Assembly: GCF_900163645.1 (NCBI RefSeq)
Contig: NZ_FUKM01000057.1
Coordinates: 62,001-126,000 of the forward strand
DNA from: Halomonas citrativorans
Lineage (GTDB): Bacteria > Pseudomonadota > Gammaproteobacteria > Pseudomonadales > Halomonadaceae
Reading direction: 5' to 3'
Length of the DNA stretch: 64,000 bases
The first letter of the stretch is position 1; each line of letters begins with the position of its first letter. The position numbers and the translations under genes were made by a program. The notes beneath the pieces are model-generated. The model saw nothing but the letters and a program-made list of their open reading frames with translations. It was not told where the DNA came from and did not search any database. Positions 1 through 8,936 of this stretch are shown one piece after another.

Positions 1-11
1 GTGGGTAGCGA

Positions 12-1100
12 TTAACCGCCAACGGCATCACGTCCTTTCAGGTAGGCATACTCGCCGATATCACTGAACGGGCGGATAAGGTTCTGGAAGTTAGCGTACG
101 ACTCATAAATGCGCCGTGAGTCTTCATCGCTCTCAACCTGGTTTTGAATCACGGCTTGTGAGGATTCGTAGAGTGCCTGAACGACATCGTCGGGGAATTC
201 GCGCAGTTGAACGTTATGCTCATCCACCAGTGTCTCTAGCGCCTGAGCGTTGCGGTAAGCGAACTCCGTGTACATGGCCAGGTTGGACGCGCGTGCTGCT
301 TCGCGAATAACGTCCTGCAGATCTTCTGGCAAGGCATTCCAGGCATCCAGATTGATCATTGTCTCGACGGTTGCGGTCGGCTCGTTCCACACCGTGGTGT
401 AGTAGTAGTCGGCCACTTGATGCAGGCCAAACGCCATATCGTTGTAAGGCCCTACCCAGTCGGCGGCATCCAGAACACCCGTTTGCATCGAGGTGAAAAT
501 CTCAGAGCCTGGCATATTCACGGTGCTGACTCCGATGCCGTTCATGGCTTCACCGGCAAGTCCTGGCAAACGTAGTTTAAGGCCCTGCATGTCGTCCAGC
601 GAGTTGATCTCTTTCTTGAACCAGCCTGCCATTTGAGGGCCAGTGTTGCCCACTGCGAACGGCTTAAGATTATGCTTGGCGTAAACCTCGTCCCACAGCT
701 CCTGACCGCCGCCGTGATACAGCCACGCATTCATCTCAGTCGTTGACATACCAAAGGGCACGGCGGTAAAGAACTGGGCAGCCGGAAGCTTGCCACGCCA
801 GTAATAGGGCGTGGAGTGGCCCATCTCTGCCGTTCCAGCTGATACCGCATCAAACACTTCCAATGCAGGTACCAGCTCGCCTGCGCCGTGTACGCGGATT
901 TTCATACGACCGTTGGAGAGCTGCTCAACGCGACGGGCGAAGTCGTTGGCGCCCGTGCCTAGCGCCGGGAAGTTCTTCGGCCAAGAGGTCACCATGTCCC
1001 AGGTATACGTTTCATCTGCATGCGCGGTCGCTACAAAGGGGGCGGCAGCGACACCGGCAGCACCTAAGCCAGCGGTTTTTAAGAATTGGCGGCGTTGCAT
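12..1100 (-). CDS. TRAP transporter solute-binding protein (DctP/TakP-like)
   Basis: Periplasmic receptor of a TRAP-type, sodium-driven uptake system, probably for an organic or 2-keto acid. The N-terminus carries a twin-arginine signal (RRQFLK at residues 3-8, followed by an Ala-rich hydrophobic stretch ending near AHA), and the mature part has the family features WDMVTSWPKNFP and a late WNEP segment. At 362 aa it is full length. A GGAG lies about 11 bases before the ATG. The two membrane subunits are not seen; they would lie beyond the left edge, downstream of this gene. The substrate is inferred only from resemblance to the TakP branch, so it stays open. Confidence 0.88.
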   Translation of the reverse strand: MQRRQFLKTAGLGAAGVAAAPFVATAHADETYTWDMVTSWPKNFPALGTGANDFARRVEQLSNGRMKIRVHGAGELVPALEVFDAVSAGTAEMGHSTPYYWRGKLPAAQFFTAVPFGMSTTEMNAWLYHGGGQELWDEVYAKHNLKPFAVGNTGPQMAGWFKKEINSLDDMQGLKLRLPGLAGEAMNGIGVSTVNMPGSEIFTSMQTGVLDAADWVGPYNDMAFGLHQVADYYYTTVWNEPTATVETMINLDAWNALPEDLQDVIREAARASNLAMYTEFAYRNAQALETLVDEHNVQLREFPDDVVQALYESSQAVIQNQVESDEDSRRIYESYANFQNLIRPFSDIGEYAYLKGRDAVGG

Positions 1101-1228
1101 GGCGGCTATAACTCCGAATAAATACGATTATTATTGCGTTACGCGTGAGCGTACGTGTCCACTCGCCAGTATGCGCTACCCCGGTTTTATTGGGCAACCT
1201 GTTAAGACACTTCCCCTTAACATAGGCG

Positions 1229-3427
1229 TTACAGTGGGATTAGCTTGGCAAATCCCAGCACTAGCCACTTAACGCCCTCGCCTTCAAAGCTCACTTGTAC
1301 TCTGGCGCGTGCGCCTTCGCCTTCGGCATTAAGAATAATGCCTTCACCAAAGACGGCGTGGCCAACGCGTTGGCCCACATGCAGGGCAGGTAAATCGCCA
1401 TCGCTTTCAACACGCTGCTGCGCAAAGCTTGTGCGGGCGGCGGTCACTGGGCGTGAGATATGGCCGCGCAGGCGAACCTCTTCAAGCAGGTGTGGCGGTA
1501 ATTCACGCAAGAAGCGCGAGGGGCGAGGAAACACCTCTTTGCCGTGTAAGCGGCGAGTTTCTGCGTGGGTCAGGTAGAGTTTCTGCATGGCGCGGGTAAC
1601 GCCCACGTAGCAGAGCCTGCGCTCTTCTTCCAAACGCCCCGGCTCTTCGAGCGACATTTTATGCGGGAACAGGCCCTCTTCCACACCGGCAATAAACACC
1701 ACCGGGAACTCCAGACCTTTGGCAGAGTGAAGTGTCATCAGTTGTACGCTATCTTCAAACTCTTCAGCTTCATGGTCGCCCGCGTTAAGCGCCGCCTCGG
1801 AAAGAAATGCCTCCAGAGCAGCCATGCCTTCACCCGCCTCGGGTGCTTCAAACGCATCACTTTGGGTAAAGGCTCGGGCAGCGGTGACCAGTTCTTCGAG
1901 GTTTTCGACCCGCGCCTGGCCTTTCTCACCGCGCTCACTTTTATGGTGCTCAATCAGGCCCGTGTGCTCGGTGACGTGGTCGATAATTTCGTAAAGGGTT
2001 AAGCCTGACGCGTCGTTATCTAACTGCTCTATCAGGTTGGCAAACGTCTGTACCGCATTGGCCGCACGGCCCTTTAACGTACCGTCCTGAAGGGCATCAT
2101 GCAGCGCCTGCCAAAGTGAAATACTCTGTTCGCGCGCGCGCAGGCGCAGAATTTCCACGGTACGCGTGCCAATGCCGCGGGTCGGCACGTTGATCACACG
2201 CTCAAGCGAGGCATCGTCATCGCGGTTAAGCAGTAAACGTAAATAGGCGAGGGCGTTCTTGATTTCCAAGCGCTCGTAGAAGCGGTGACCACCGTAAATA
2301 CGGTAAGGCATGCCTTGACGAATCAGCGTCTCTTCCAGCAGCCGCGACTGAGCATTGGAGCGGTAGAGAATCGCAATATCACGACGGTTAAAGCCTTCAT
2401 CGACCTTCTCTCTGATAGTGTCGACGATATAGCGCGCCTCTTCCAGGTCGTTAAACCCGGCATAGACGGAAATAGGCTCGCCCTCGATACCATCGGTCCA
2501 CAGGTTCTTGCCCAGCCGGTCACTGTTATGACTGATCAACGCATTGGCAGCATCCAGAATGGCACTGGTTGAACGGTAGTTCTGCTCAAGACGCACCGTT
2601 TGCGTTTGCGGGAACTCCTCCTCAAACCGGCGAATATTCTCGACCTTGGCGCCGCGCCAGCCATAAATGGATTGGTCGTCATCGCCCACTGCGGTCATGG
2701 GAGTTTGCATGCCGGTCAGCAGCTTTAGCCAGGCATACTGCAAGGTGTTGGTGTCCTGAAACTCATCCACCAATACGTGCCCAAAGCGCTCGCGGTAATG
2801 ATTTAAAAGCGCCGGATTATCCCGCAGAAGTTCCAGACTTCTAAGCAGCAGCTCGCCGAAATCCACCAGCCCGCCGCGTTCACAGGTCAATTGATAGCGC
2901 TCGTAAAGCTCTACCATTTGCGCCATGTAGGCATCTCCGTCAACGTTCACCTGGTGCGGGCGCAAGCCCTCTTCCTTGCAACTTGAAATGAACCCCTGGA
3001 CCTGACGCGGCGGAAAGCGCTCATCGTCAATGGCGTAATCCTTGAGCAGCCGTTTCACCAGTCGGAGCTGGTCATCGGAGTCAATAATCTGGAAGTTTTG
3101 CGGCAGTCGAGCGTCCTGCCAGTGGGTGCGCAGCAGGCGGTGAGCAATGGAGTGGAACGTGCCTACCCAAACATGGCGTAAGGAGATTCCTTGCAGGGCT
3201 TCAAGACGCGTGCGCATCTCGCGGGCAGCCTTGTTGGTAAAGGTAACTGCCAGTAGTGCATAGGGCGACAGGCCCTCTGCCTGCATCAGCCAGGCAATCC
3301 GGTGAACCAGTACCCGGGTTTTACCGGAGCCTGCACCGGCCAGCACGAGAAGATTACCCTGAGGAGCGCTGACTGCCTCACGCTGGGCTGTGTTGAGCTG
3401 ATCGAGTATCGCCGTGACGTCGTCCAT
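1229..3427 (-). CDS. uvrD: DNA helicase II (UvrD)
   Basis: ATP-dependent 3'-5' superfamily 1 helicase acting in nucleotide excision repair and methyl-directed mismatch repair. The Walker A motif AGAGSGKT is near residue 30, the DEFQDT box and GDDDQSIYGWRGA motif follow, QNYRS (motif IV) and the VTRAM/LTHA region near residue 560 complete the set, and the C-terminus ends in the Tudor-like KLIPL segment. The start is set at MDDVTAI (3427), which matches the usual UvrD N-terminus; an upstream in-frame GTG at 3469 would add 14 unlikely residues, and neither has a strong ribosome-binding site. The predicted length of 732 aa fits the family (about 720). Confidence 0.95.
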   Translation of the reverse strand: MDDVTAILDQLNTAQREAVSAPQGNLLVLAGAGSGKTRVLVHRIAWLMQAEGLSPYALLAVTFTNKAAREMRTRLEALQGISLRHVWVGTFHSIAHRLLRTHWQDARLPQNFQIIDSDDQLRLVKRLLKDYAIDDERFPPRQVQGFISSCKEEGLRPHQVNVDGDAYMAQMVELYERYQLTCERGGLVDFGELLLRSLELLRDNPALLNHYRERFGHVLVDEFQDTNTLQYAWLKLLTGMQTPMTAVGDDDQSIYGWRGAKVENIRRFEEEFPQTQTVRLEQNYRSTSAILDAANALISHNSDRLGKNLWTDGIEGEPISVYAGFNDLEEARYIVDTIREKVDEGFNRRDIAILYRSNAQSRLLEETLIRQGMPYRIYGGHRFYERLEIKNALAYLRLLLNRDDDASLERVINVPTRGIGTRTVEILRLRAREQSISLWQALHDALQDGTLKGRAANAVQTFANLIEQLDNDASGLTLYEIIDHVTEHTGLIEHHKSERGEKGQARVENLEELVTAARAFTQSDAFEAPEAGEGMAALEAFLSEAALNAGDHEAEEFEDSVQLMTLHSAKGLEFPVVFIAGVEEGLFPHKMSLEEPGRLEEERRLCYVGVTRAMQKLYLTHAETRRLHGKEVFPRPSRFLRELPPHLLEEVRLRGHISRPVTAARTSFAQQRVESDGDLPALHVGQRVGHAVFGEGIILNAEGEGARARVQVSFEGEGVKWLVLGFAKLIPL

Positions 3428-3513
3428 AAAAGCCGCTGCCGGATCGAAAAGGGGCGGGTAGTTTAGCACAGCAGGTGAACTGGCTGTGCATACAGGCGTT
3501 AGCGTACGACGAT

Positions 3514-4368
3514 TTAGTTGTCTTCAGGGTAGCGCAGAGTATTCAGGCTTTTCTTCACCGATTTAAGCTGCTCAGCCAGCTTGGGGCCGCGGGTTTTGGC
3601 AACGCCCACGGCGAGCACATCAATTAACACCAGGTGGGCAATACGAGAGCTGAGCGGCGTGTAGATCTCGGTATCTTCGTGAACATCAATATACAGTGGC
3701 AGGCTGACCTCTTCTGCCAAGGGGGAACCGCTGGGGCACAGGCCAATCACCGTAGCGCCCGCTTCACGGGCCAAGCGTACGCTGGCGACCAATGCTTTGG
3801 TCCGGCCCGTTTGAGAAATAGCCACCACCACATCGCCCTCTTTAAGGGTCACCGCCGACATGTTCTGCATGTGCGGGTCAGCATAGGCCGATGTAGATAT
3901 CTGTAAACGGAAAAATTTGTGCTGTGCATCAAACGCGACAGCGCCAGAGGCGCCAAAGCCGTAAAACTCAACCCGATTGGCCATCGCCAGCGCATTAACC
4001 GCTTGGCCCAGCGCGTCGTTATCGAGCCGGTCACGTACCGAAAGCAGGGTGCCGACCGTGGAGTCAAAAATACTGTGTGAGAACTCAGCAACGGAGTCAC
4101 TGTCGTTCATTGAGAACTGCGCGAATTGGCTGCCAGACGCCAGCATTTGCGCTAACTGCAGTTTAAAATCCTGAAAGCCATTACAGCCCAAGGCGCGACA
4201 GAAGCGCACCACGGTAGGCTCGCTAACGTTGGCTTCGGTGGCGAGGTCAACGATCCGCATGTGGATAACCTCGTCAGGATTACGCAGTACAAAGCGTGCC
4301 ACTTTTTGTTCGGAGCGGCGAAAGTGCTCCATGCGGCGTCTCATCTCATCGAACAGGGCGCGACTCAC
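3514..4368 (-). CDS. hexR: HexR-type RpiR/MurR family transcriptional regulator
   Basis: Transcriptional regulator with an N-terminal RpiR helix-turn-helix (VSEPTVVRFCRALGCNGFQDFK) and a C-terminal SIS sugar-phosphate-binding domain (GFGASGAVAFDAQHKFFR and ISQTGRTK). The pattern matches HexR, which in gammaproteobacteria senses 2-keto-3-deoxy-6-phosphogluconate and controls central carbon genes. The start is placed at a GTG at 4368 because GAGGAG lies 6 bases upstream; an ATG at 4461 would add 31 residues unlike the family. Length is 284 aa. No glycolytic or Entner-Doudoroff gene adjoins it here, so its targets lie elsewhere. I saw no clear HexR palindrome in the upstream gap. Confidence 0.88.
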   Translation of the reverse strand: MSRALFDEMRRRMEHFRRSEQKVARFVLRNPDEVIHMRIVDLATEANVSEPTVVRFCRALGCNGFQDFKLQLAQMLASGSQFAQFSMNDSDSVAEFSHSIFDSTVGTLLSVRDRLDNDALGQAVNALAMANRVEFYGFGASGAVAFDAQHKFFRLQISTSAYADPHMQNMSAVTLKEGDVVVAISQTGRTKALVASVRLAREAGATVIGLCPSGSPLAEEVSLPLYIDVHEDTEIYTPLSSRIAHLVLIDVLAVGVAKTRGPKLAEQLKSVKKSLNTLRYPEDN

Positions 4369-4640
4369 GTTCAGCTCCTCGATTATCCAGTGCGCGCGTT
4401 TTGCACTGCGCGCTTTGCTGTATTTGTCAGCATTTGCCACAGTATGCCTGAGTGATGGCATAAAAGGGCAGCGAAACGATGTTTAGGCGTGCGTTTAAAA
4501 GGCGTTAACGCATTTCGCCAAGTTTCGTCATCATACTGTCAAGTAAGGTATAGTAAGAAGTGAAGTGTCGCACTGCATCATTCAACAGTCGCCACAGATG
4601 CAGGTGGACGAAGGCATATTCACCTGGAGGCACGTCGATC

Positions 4641-4859
4641 ATGAAAAACGTCGAACGAATTACCTCGGTCAAAAGCGAGTTGCTGGATATTTTTATGGGC
4701 ATGGAAGTGGATGAGCATGCTCAGCGCCAGCGTAGCGCCGCACAACGCAATTTACGAGCTCGCCGAGGAATTGAGTTGCATCGGGAGTTTCAGAAGCTAT
4801 ACCGGGATATCGCCCCCCTGCCAGACGATGATGAACGGCAAGAGAGCGAGTTGCACTAA
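4641..4859 (+). CDS. small conserved-looking charged protein, function unknown
   Basis: A 72-residue, highly charged, soluble protein starting MKNVERITSVKS, with a basic helical middle (QRQRSAAQRNLRARRGIELHR) and an acidic tail (PDDDERQESE). No signal peptide or membrane segment is visible. CTGGAGG lies 10 bases before the ATG, which supports translation, and the gene is divergent from hexR. An in-frame start at 4560 would add residues that look non-coding. I cannot name the family; the composition suggests a coiled-coil or nucleic-acid-binding small protein, but that is a guess. Confidence 0.6.
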   Translation: MKNVERITSVKSELLDIFMGMEVDEHAQRQRSAAQRNLRARRGIELHREFQKLYRDIAPLPDDDERQESELH

Positions 4860-4881
4860 CGGCATGTAGCTCGGTGTTTAA

Positions 4882-4920
4882 GCAGTACCCATATAGTACT
4901 GCCCTGCCAAGCGGCAGGGC
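4882..4920. terminator. overlapping hairpins between convergent genes
   Basis: Two perfect inverted repeats overlap by two bases: GCAGTAC (4882-4888) with GTACTGC (4896-4902), and GCCCTGCC (4901-4908) with GGCAGGGC (4913-4920) around a 4-base loop. They lie between the ends of the small gene and the symporter gene, where a shared terminator is expected. Neither side has a good U-run, so the role is inferred from position. Confidence 0.5.
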
Positions 4921-4930
4921 GTAGGTATCG

Positions 4931-6274
4931 CTAGATCAAGCCGGTCAGGAATACGATAATCACACCGAGTGGCGCCACGTACTTGGCGAGTAGATTCCAC
5001 AAGGTGAAATCGTAGATATCTAACCGTAGCTCCTTGCGCGCTTCTTCTTTGTCCAAACATAGCGAGAAGAAGATAATCGCGCCCAGACCCGTCAGCGGCA
5101 GCAAAATCTTGCTGGTGAAGGTGTCGAGGAAGTCAAAAATATTGAGGCCGAATAACAGCACGTTGGACCACACATTAAATGACAGCAGCGCCGCCACACC
5201 GAGTACCCACACCGCAATACCGCTCGCCAGTGTCGATCCTATCCGGCTCAAGGACGTGCGCTCTTCGAGTGTCTCAACGACCGGCTCCAGCAGCGAGATA
5301 GCCGACGTAAGCGCTGCAAACGTCAGCAGCAGGAAGAACATCAAACCGAGAATGGTGCCGCCCGCCATGTTGCCAAAGGCCAGAGGCAGCGTTACGAAGA
5401 TGAGTCCCGGACCTTCGCCTGCGCTCAGCCCGTTGGCGAACACAATGGGGAAGATCGCAAGACCTGCAAGCAGGGCAATGACCGTATCCAGGATAATAAC
5501 GGTACGCGCTGTGCTAATCAGGTTGACGTCTTCGCCCAGATAAGAGCCATACGCCATCATGATGCCCATACCCAATGATAGGGTGAAGAAGGCTTGGCCC
5601 ATCGCCGCCAGTACGACACCACCGTCCAGTGCACCCCAGTCAGGGCTGAACATGAACGCAAGTGCTTCACCGAAGGAGCCGCTTGTTACGCCATAGCCGA
5701 CCAGAATCAAAAGAAGCACGATCAGCGCTGGCATCAGAAGTCGTGAAGCGGCTTCAAGCCCCTTGGTCACACCACGTGCCACGATACCAACGACCAACAC
5801 CATGAACGCGGTATGCCAAAGCAGAAGCGTTGTAGGCCTGCCCAGCAGATCGCCAAAAATAGCCCCGACGGCATCGGCATCCTGGCCGTTAAACGTCCCG
5901 ATCACCGACCCCAGCGTGTAATTGAGCGACCAGCCACCGATAACACTATAAAAAGATAGAATTAAAAAGGCCGCCAGAACGCCACTAATACCGATAGTTG
6001 CCCAAGCCTTGGAGCGCCCGTGGCGCGTGGCAAGGTCGGCCATGGTGTTAATCGGATTTTTCTGGCCCCGGCGACCAATCATCCATTCCGCTACCAGAAT
6101 GGGCAGGCCAACCAGCGTTACGCATGCAAGATAGACCAGAACAAAAGCAGCGCCGCCGCTTTCACCCGCCATATATGAGAAGCGCCAGATATTCCCTAAG
6201 CCTACCGCTGAACCGGCAGCTGCAAGCACAAAGCCCATACGCGATGACCATTGTGCATGTGCAAGTTTTGCCAT
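4931..6274 (-). CDS. sodium-dependent transporter, NSS (SNF) family
   Basis: Inner-membrane sodium symporter of the neurotransmitter:sodium symporter family, which in bacteria usually takes up amino acids. The N-terminus shows the family signature WSSRMGFVLAAAGSAVGLGNIWRF (first helix with the unwound sodium-binding site near residues 16-30), then GGAAFVLVYL and a long hydrophobic run consistent with 11 membrane helices. The 447 aa length and short C-terminal tail match the bacterial 11-helix subtype. AGGTGA precedes the ATG by about 5 bases. No adjacent biosynthetic or catabolic gene hints at the substrate. Confidence 0.92.
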   Translation of the reverse strand: MAKLAHAQWSSRMGFVLAAAGSAVGLGNIWRFSYMAGESGGAAFVLVYLACVTLVGLPILVAEWMIGRRGQKNPINTMADLATRHGRSKAWATIGISGVLAAFLILSFYSVIGGWSLNYTLGSVIGTFNGQDADAVGAIFGDLLGRPTTLLLWHTAFMVLVVGIVARGVTKGLEAASRLLMPALIVLLLILVGYGVTSGSFGEALAFMFSPDWGALDGGVVLAAMGQAFFTLSLGMGIMMAYGSYLGEDVNLISTARTVIILDTVIALLAGLAIFPIVFANGLSAGEGPGLIFVTLPLAFGNMAGGTILGLMFFLLLTFAALTSAISLLEPVVETLEERTSLSRIGSTLASGIAVWVLGVAALLSFNVWSNVLLFGLNIFDFLDTFTSKILLPLTGLGAIIFFSLCLDKEEARKELRLDIYDFTLWNLLAKYVAPLGVIIVFLTGLI

Positions 6275-6337
6275 ACATCACCTACTGTTAGTTGAATTGT
6301 AATAAACCGCTATGCGCCCATTTACGCATATTCAAAA

Positions 6338-6352
6338 AGAGCAGATCGCTCT
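6338..6352 (-). terminator. weak possible terminator after the DUF72 gene
   Basis: Read on the minus strand, AGAGC-GATCT-GCTCT is followed by TTTTGAA. The stem is only 5 bp, so this is a weak candidate for ending transcription of the DUF72 gene before the symporter gene begins. Confidence 0.3.
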
Positions 6353-6424
6353 GCGCTTTTCAAAAGTATGCGCAATTTATCCGATCAAGAGACCTCGTGC
6401 CAGTTAGGTTAAATTAATATTAGC

Positions 6425-7300
6425 TTAAAACAACAGGTTTTGTGCCTCACCGGGGAAGGCACTAAGCGGGGGTAGGTCGGCAAGTTCGCCAAGCGCATTG
6501 TATAGCTGACGTGCCATCTCGGGAGACTCGCGATTATCAGCAGTATGCACAAATAAGAAAGGGGTTTTCCCCTGACTTATCCACAGGTTCAGGCGAGCTT
6601 TCCAAGGGGTGAAGTAGTGCGTATTAATCGTTTTGTCAATATGGCCAATAAAGCGAACGACCGGAAAATTACCTGTGGAAAGCACGTGTAACGGGAGTTT
6701 CGGCTTTTCCTGCTGAGCGTGCGCAAGGCCCGCGTGGCCCTCAGCAGGGGTTGAAAACACCGGACGTACATCCAGCATTACACGGTTGGCACAATAAGTT
6801 ATCAACAATTGGTTAAGTGCTTTTTCAGCCGCGCCTTTGTGGAAAAAAACAGGATGACGAACTTCAACCGCGCATGGTAAGTGAGCGGGCCAGGCAGCCA
6901 GTAAGGCCTCTAGCTTTGGTAGCTCATCCGCCCCGAAATCTCGCGGTAGCTGAACCATGGTAGGGCCAAGACGATCATGCAGTGGCTCAAGTGCGGCTAA
7001 AAAGGACCAGACATCATCCAACTGGGTAAGCCGCTGGTCATGGGTGATACTGGCAGGTAATTTAAAACAGAAGCGAAAGTGAGCAGGTGCCTGGCGAGCC
7101 CAGGCGGCAACGGTCTCGGCCTTGGGCGCGCCGCTATAAAAGGTCGTATTGCCTTCCACGCTTGAGAATACGCTGGCATAGTCAGCCAGCAGATCGGTTT
7201 TGGCATGGCGGGCATATAGGCTGCCCTGCCAATCCTGGTTTGCCCACATGGGTAGGCCTAGGTAGAGGGGGAGGATCATGGGGCAACGAGCCTGCTGCAT
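6425..7300 (-). CDS. DUF72 family protein (YecE-like)
   Basis: Cytoplasmic TIM-barrel protein of the DUF72 family, whose biochemical role is unknown. Seen features are the early GNTTFY box (residues 51-56), FRFCFKLPASITHD near residue 75, LGPTMVQLPRDF, the CAVEVRHPVFF segment, and the late FVHTADNRESPEMARQLYN. These are the usual conserved blocks. The length of 291 aa is slightly above typical. The start is uncertain: ATG at 7300 or 7279 are both possible and neither has a Shine-Dalgarno sequence. It sits alone between the symporter and aroQ, divergent from aroQ. Confidence 0.85.
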   Translation of the reverse strand: MQQARCPMILPLYLGLPMWANQDWQGSLYARHAKTDLLADYASVFSSVEGNTTFYSGAPKAETVAAWARQAPAHFRFCFKLPASITHDQRLTQLDDVWSFLAALEPLHDRLGPTMVQLPRDFGADELPKLEALLAAWPAHLPCAVEVRHPVFFHKGAAEKALNQLLITYCANRVMLDVRPVFSTPAEGHAGLAHAQQEKPKLPLHVLSTGNFPVVRFIGHIDKTINTHYFTPWKARLNLWISQGKTPFLFVHTADNRESPEMARQLYNALGELADLPPLSAFPGEAQNLLF

Positions 7301-7401
7301 TTATAAAGCGTACTAATGTAGCATGAAGAGATACTTTAGCACCGACGAATAAGGGTCAACAGACCTGAACAATAGACTTGAACAACAGACAAGGAAATCG
7401 C

Positions 7402-7851
7402 ATGCCGACTACGCCACGTGTCCTGGTGCTTCATGGCCCTAATCTTAATTTGCTGGGTGCTCGGCAGCCGGAAATCTATGGCGCTGCAACACTTGACGAC
7501 GTGAACAGCCTGTTACTTGAAAAGGCGGTCTCCGCAGGGTGGGAAATTGATTGCCTGCAGAGCAATCATGAAGGCGTGCTGATTGATGCCATTCATGCGG
7601 CAAGGCTGGATGGAACCCTGGCGATCATTATCAATCCAGCCGCTTATACGCATACCTCGGTAGCCATTCTGGATGCGCTCAACGCTTTCGATGGGCGAGT
7701 CATTGAAGTACATATTTCCAATGTGCATAAGCGCGAGAGTTTCCGGCATCACTCCTATATTTCGCTGCGCGCGGACGGTGTGATTGCCGGGCTAGGCATA
7801 CAGGGATACTTGGCTGCACTAGAGGCTATCATCAGGACTGATAAGAAGTAG
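7402..7851 (+). CDS. aroQ: type II 3-dehydroquinate dehydratase
   Basis: Dehydrates 3-dehydroquinate to 3-dehydroshikimate (third step of the shikimate pathway; the same reaction feeds quinate catabolism). The protein has the type II landmarks: [20 protein letters not shown] at the start, with the lid arginine and catalytic tyrosine, then [23 protein letters not shown], and [20 protein letters not shown] with the catalytic histidine. The start at 7402 is preceded by AAGGAA at 5 bases; the upstream TTG at 7378 is rejected. The 149 aa length is standard. It stands alone here, but is adjacent to the IclR regulator, so a catabolic role is possible though not shown. Confidence 0.93.
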   Translation: MPTTPRVLVLHGPNLNLLGARQPEIYGAATLDDVNSLLLEKAVSAGWEIDCLQSNHEGVLIDAIHAARLDGTLAIIINPAAYTHTSVAILDALNAFDGRVIEVHISNVHKRESFRHHSYISLRADGVIAGLGIQGYLAALEAIIRTDKK

Positions 7852-7895
7852 ATGGTGGTTTAGCTTTCAAGGCATGAAAGGTGTTTTCTCTGGGG

Positions 7896-8675
7896 CTAAT
7901 TGATGTTCAGTCTGATTTGAGCGGCCTTTTTCTGCATGATCGGTAAGTAACTACCCAATAGTGTATCCAGATCCACCCTGGCAGCGTTCGTGCTGACATT
8001 GATGGCGCCGATCAGGTGGCCCTTGGCATCAAAGGCGGGCACGGCCAAGGAGCGTAATCCAGGATCCAGTTCCTGATCAGCGATGGCATACCCCTGCTGT
8101 CGTGCGGTAATGATTTGATGCCTCAACTTAGCTATATCGGTGATGGTCTTTTCCGTATATTTTTCCAGCTTGAGATTGGCCAAGTAATTATCCAGTTCAG
8201 CGCTATCGAGCTGGGCGAGCAATACGCGTCCCAAGGACGTGTGGGCGGCAGGTAGTCGGGTGCCCACAGATAGCGTAATGGCCAGCAAGCGATGTTTGGC
8301 AGCTGATCGAGCAACGTAGATAACGTCTTCGCCATCCAATACGCCCAACGAGGAGGACTCGCCAATTTCCAGCGTGATGTCTTCCAGATACTGCTGGATG
8401 ACGCCTCGGTAGTTGTTGGCCGACAAAAAGGCATAGCCCAACTGAAGAACCCGTGGAGCGAGCTCAAAATAGCGCTGCTGTTTACGCACATAGCCCAAGG
8501 AGTGCAGCGTCAGCAGAAAGCGCCTCGCTTTTGCTCTATTCATGCCTGTGCGCGTGGCCACTTCGCTGAGCGTCATCCGTGGGTGCTCATAGTCGAATGC
8601 GCGTATTACTTCCAATCCGCTGGCAAGTGCTGTCACAAAGTCCCGGCTTTCAGGGTCGAGAATGTCTTCAAGCAT
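7896..8675 (-). CDS. IclR family regulator, PcaR/PcaU-like
   Basis: DNA-binding regulator of the IclR family. An N-terminal winged helix-turn-helix (about residues 12-75; MTLSEVATRTGMNRAKARRFLLTLHSLGYV) is followed by the IclR effector domain with GVLDGEDVIYVARS, LPAAHTSLGRVLLA and the late INVSTNA segment. The helix-turn-helix and length (259 aa) fit the PcaR/PcaU/PobR branch, which responds to aromatic-pathway acids such as 3-oxoadipate or protocatechuate. AGGGAA lies before the ATG. It is divergent from the tct-like operon, and a perfect GTTCG-N5-CGAAC palindrome lies 70 bases upstream, suggesting autoregulation. Related sites precede tctC, atoE and pcaI, so it is the best candidate regulator for all of them. 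Confidence 0.9.
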   Translation of the reverse strand: MLEDILDPESRDFVTALASGLEVIRAFDYEHPRMTLSEVATRTGMNRAKARRFLLTLHSLGYVRKQQRYFELAPRVLQLGYAFLSANNYRGVIQQYLEDITLEIGESSSLGVLDGEDVIYVARSAAKHRLLAITLSVGTRLPAAHTSLGRVLLAQLDSAELDNYLANLKLEKYTEKTITDIAKLRHQIITARQQGYAIADQELDPGLRSLAVPAFDAKGHLIGAINVSTNAARVDLDTLLGSYLPIMQKKAAQIRLNIN

Positions 8676-8744
8676 GGTTTCCCTACTTACGTGTATCGAT
8701 TTTACTAATCAAATAAGAGCGGTACGCGATTCTATCGGATAGTA

Positions 8745-8759
8745 GTTCGTTATGCGAAC
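8745..8759. promoter_or_regulatory. IclR-type operator (site 1, regulator promoter)
   Basis: Perfect inverted repeat GTTCG-TTATG-CGAAC in the divergent region, 70 bases upstream of the IclR regulator start. It is close to the described Pseudomonas PcaR recognition sequence. The same 5-5-5 architecture recurs at 8890, 16115 and 18476. Confidence 0.65.
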
Positions 8760-8870
8760 ATGAGGCTTTGATTTTTGTCACTCCTTTTTATTTCTGATAA
8801 ATAGATAGGTACGACGAGGAAATGCTACTAAAGTTGTGTTTTGTAGAGACGCTATAACGCAGTAGTCTGT

Positions 8871-8904
8871 GTGTGTAATGCGAATACATGTACGTATAGC
8901 GAAC
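8871..8904. promoter_or_regulatory. tandem IclR-type operators before tctC
   Basis: A degenerate copy GTGTG-TAATG-CGAAT (8871-8885) and a near-perfect copy GTACG-TATAG-CGAAC (8890-8904) begin exactly 19 bases apart, 33 bases before the tctC start. The better copy is nearer the gene. The same 19-base offset is found before atoE and pcaI. Confidence 0.6.
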
Positions 8905-8936
8905 AAATAGCCAGCTACGCACAGGAAGTTAATACA

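Noticed and set aside
8722-8736. GTACG arm at 8722 as a paired partner of the operator at 8745
   Set aside because: The offset is 23 bases, not 19, and the right arm does not match, so I do not count it as a tandem site.
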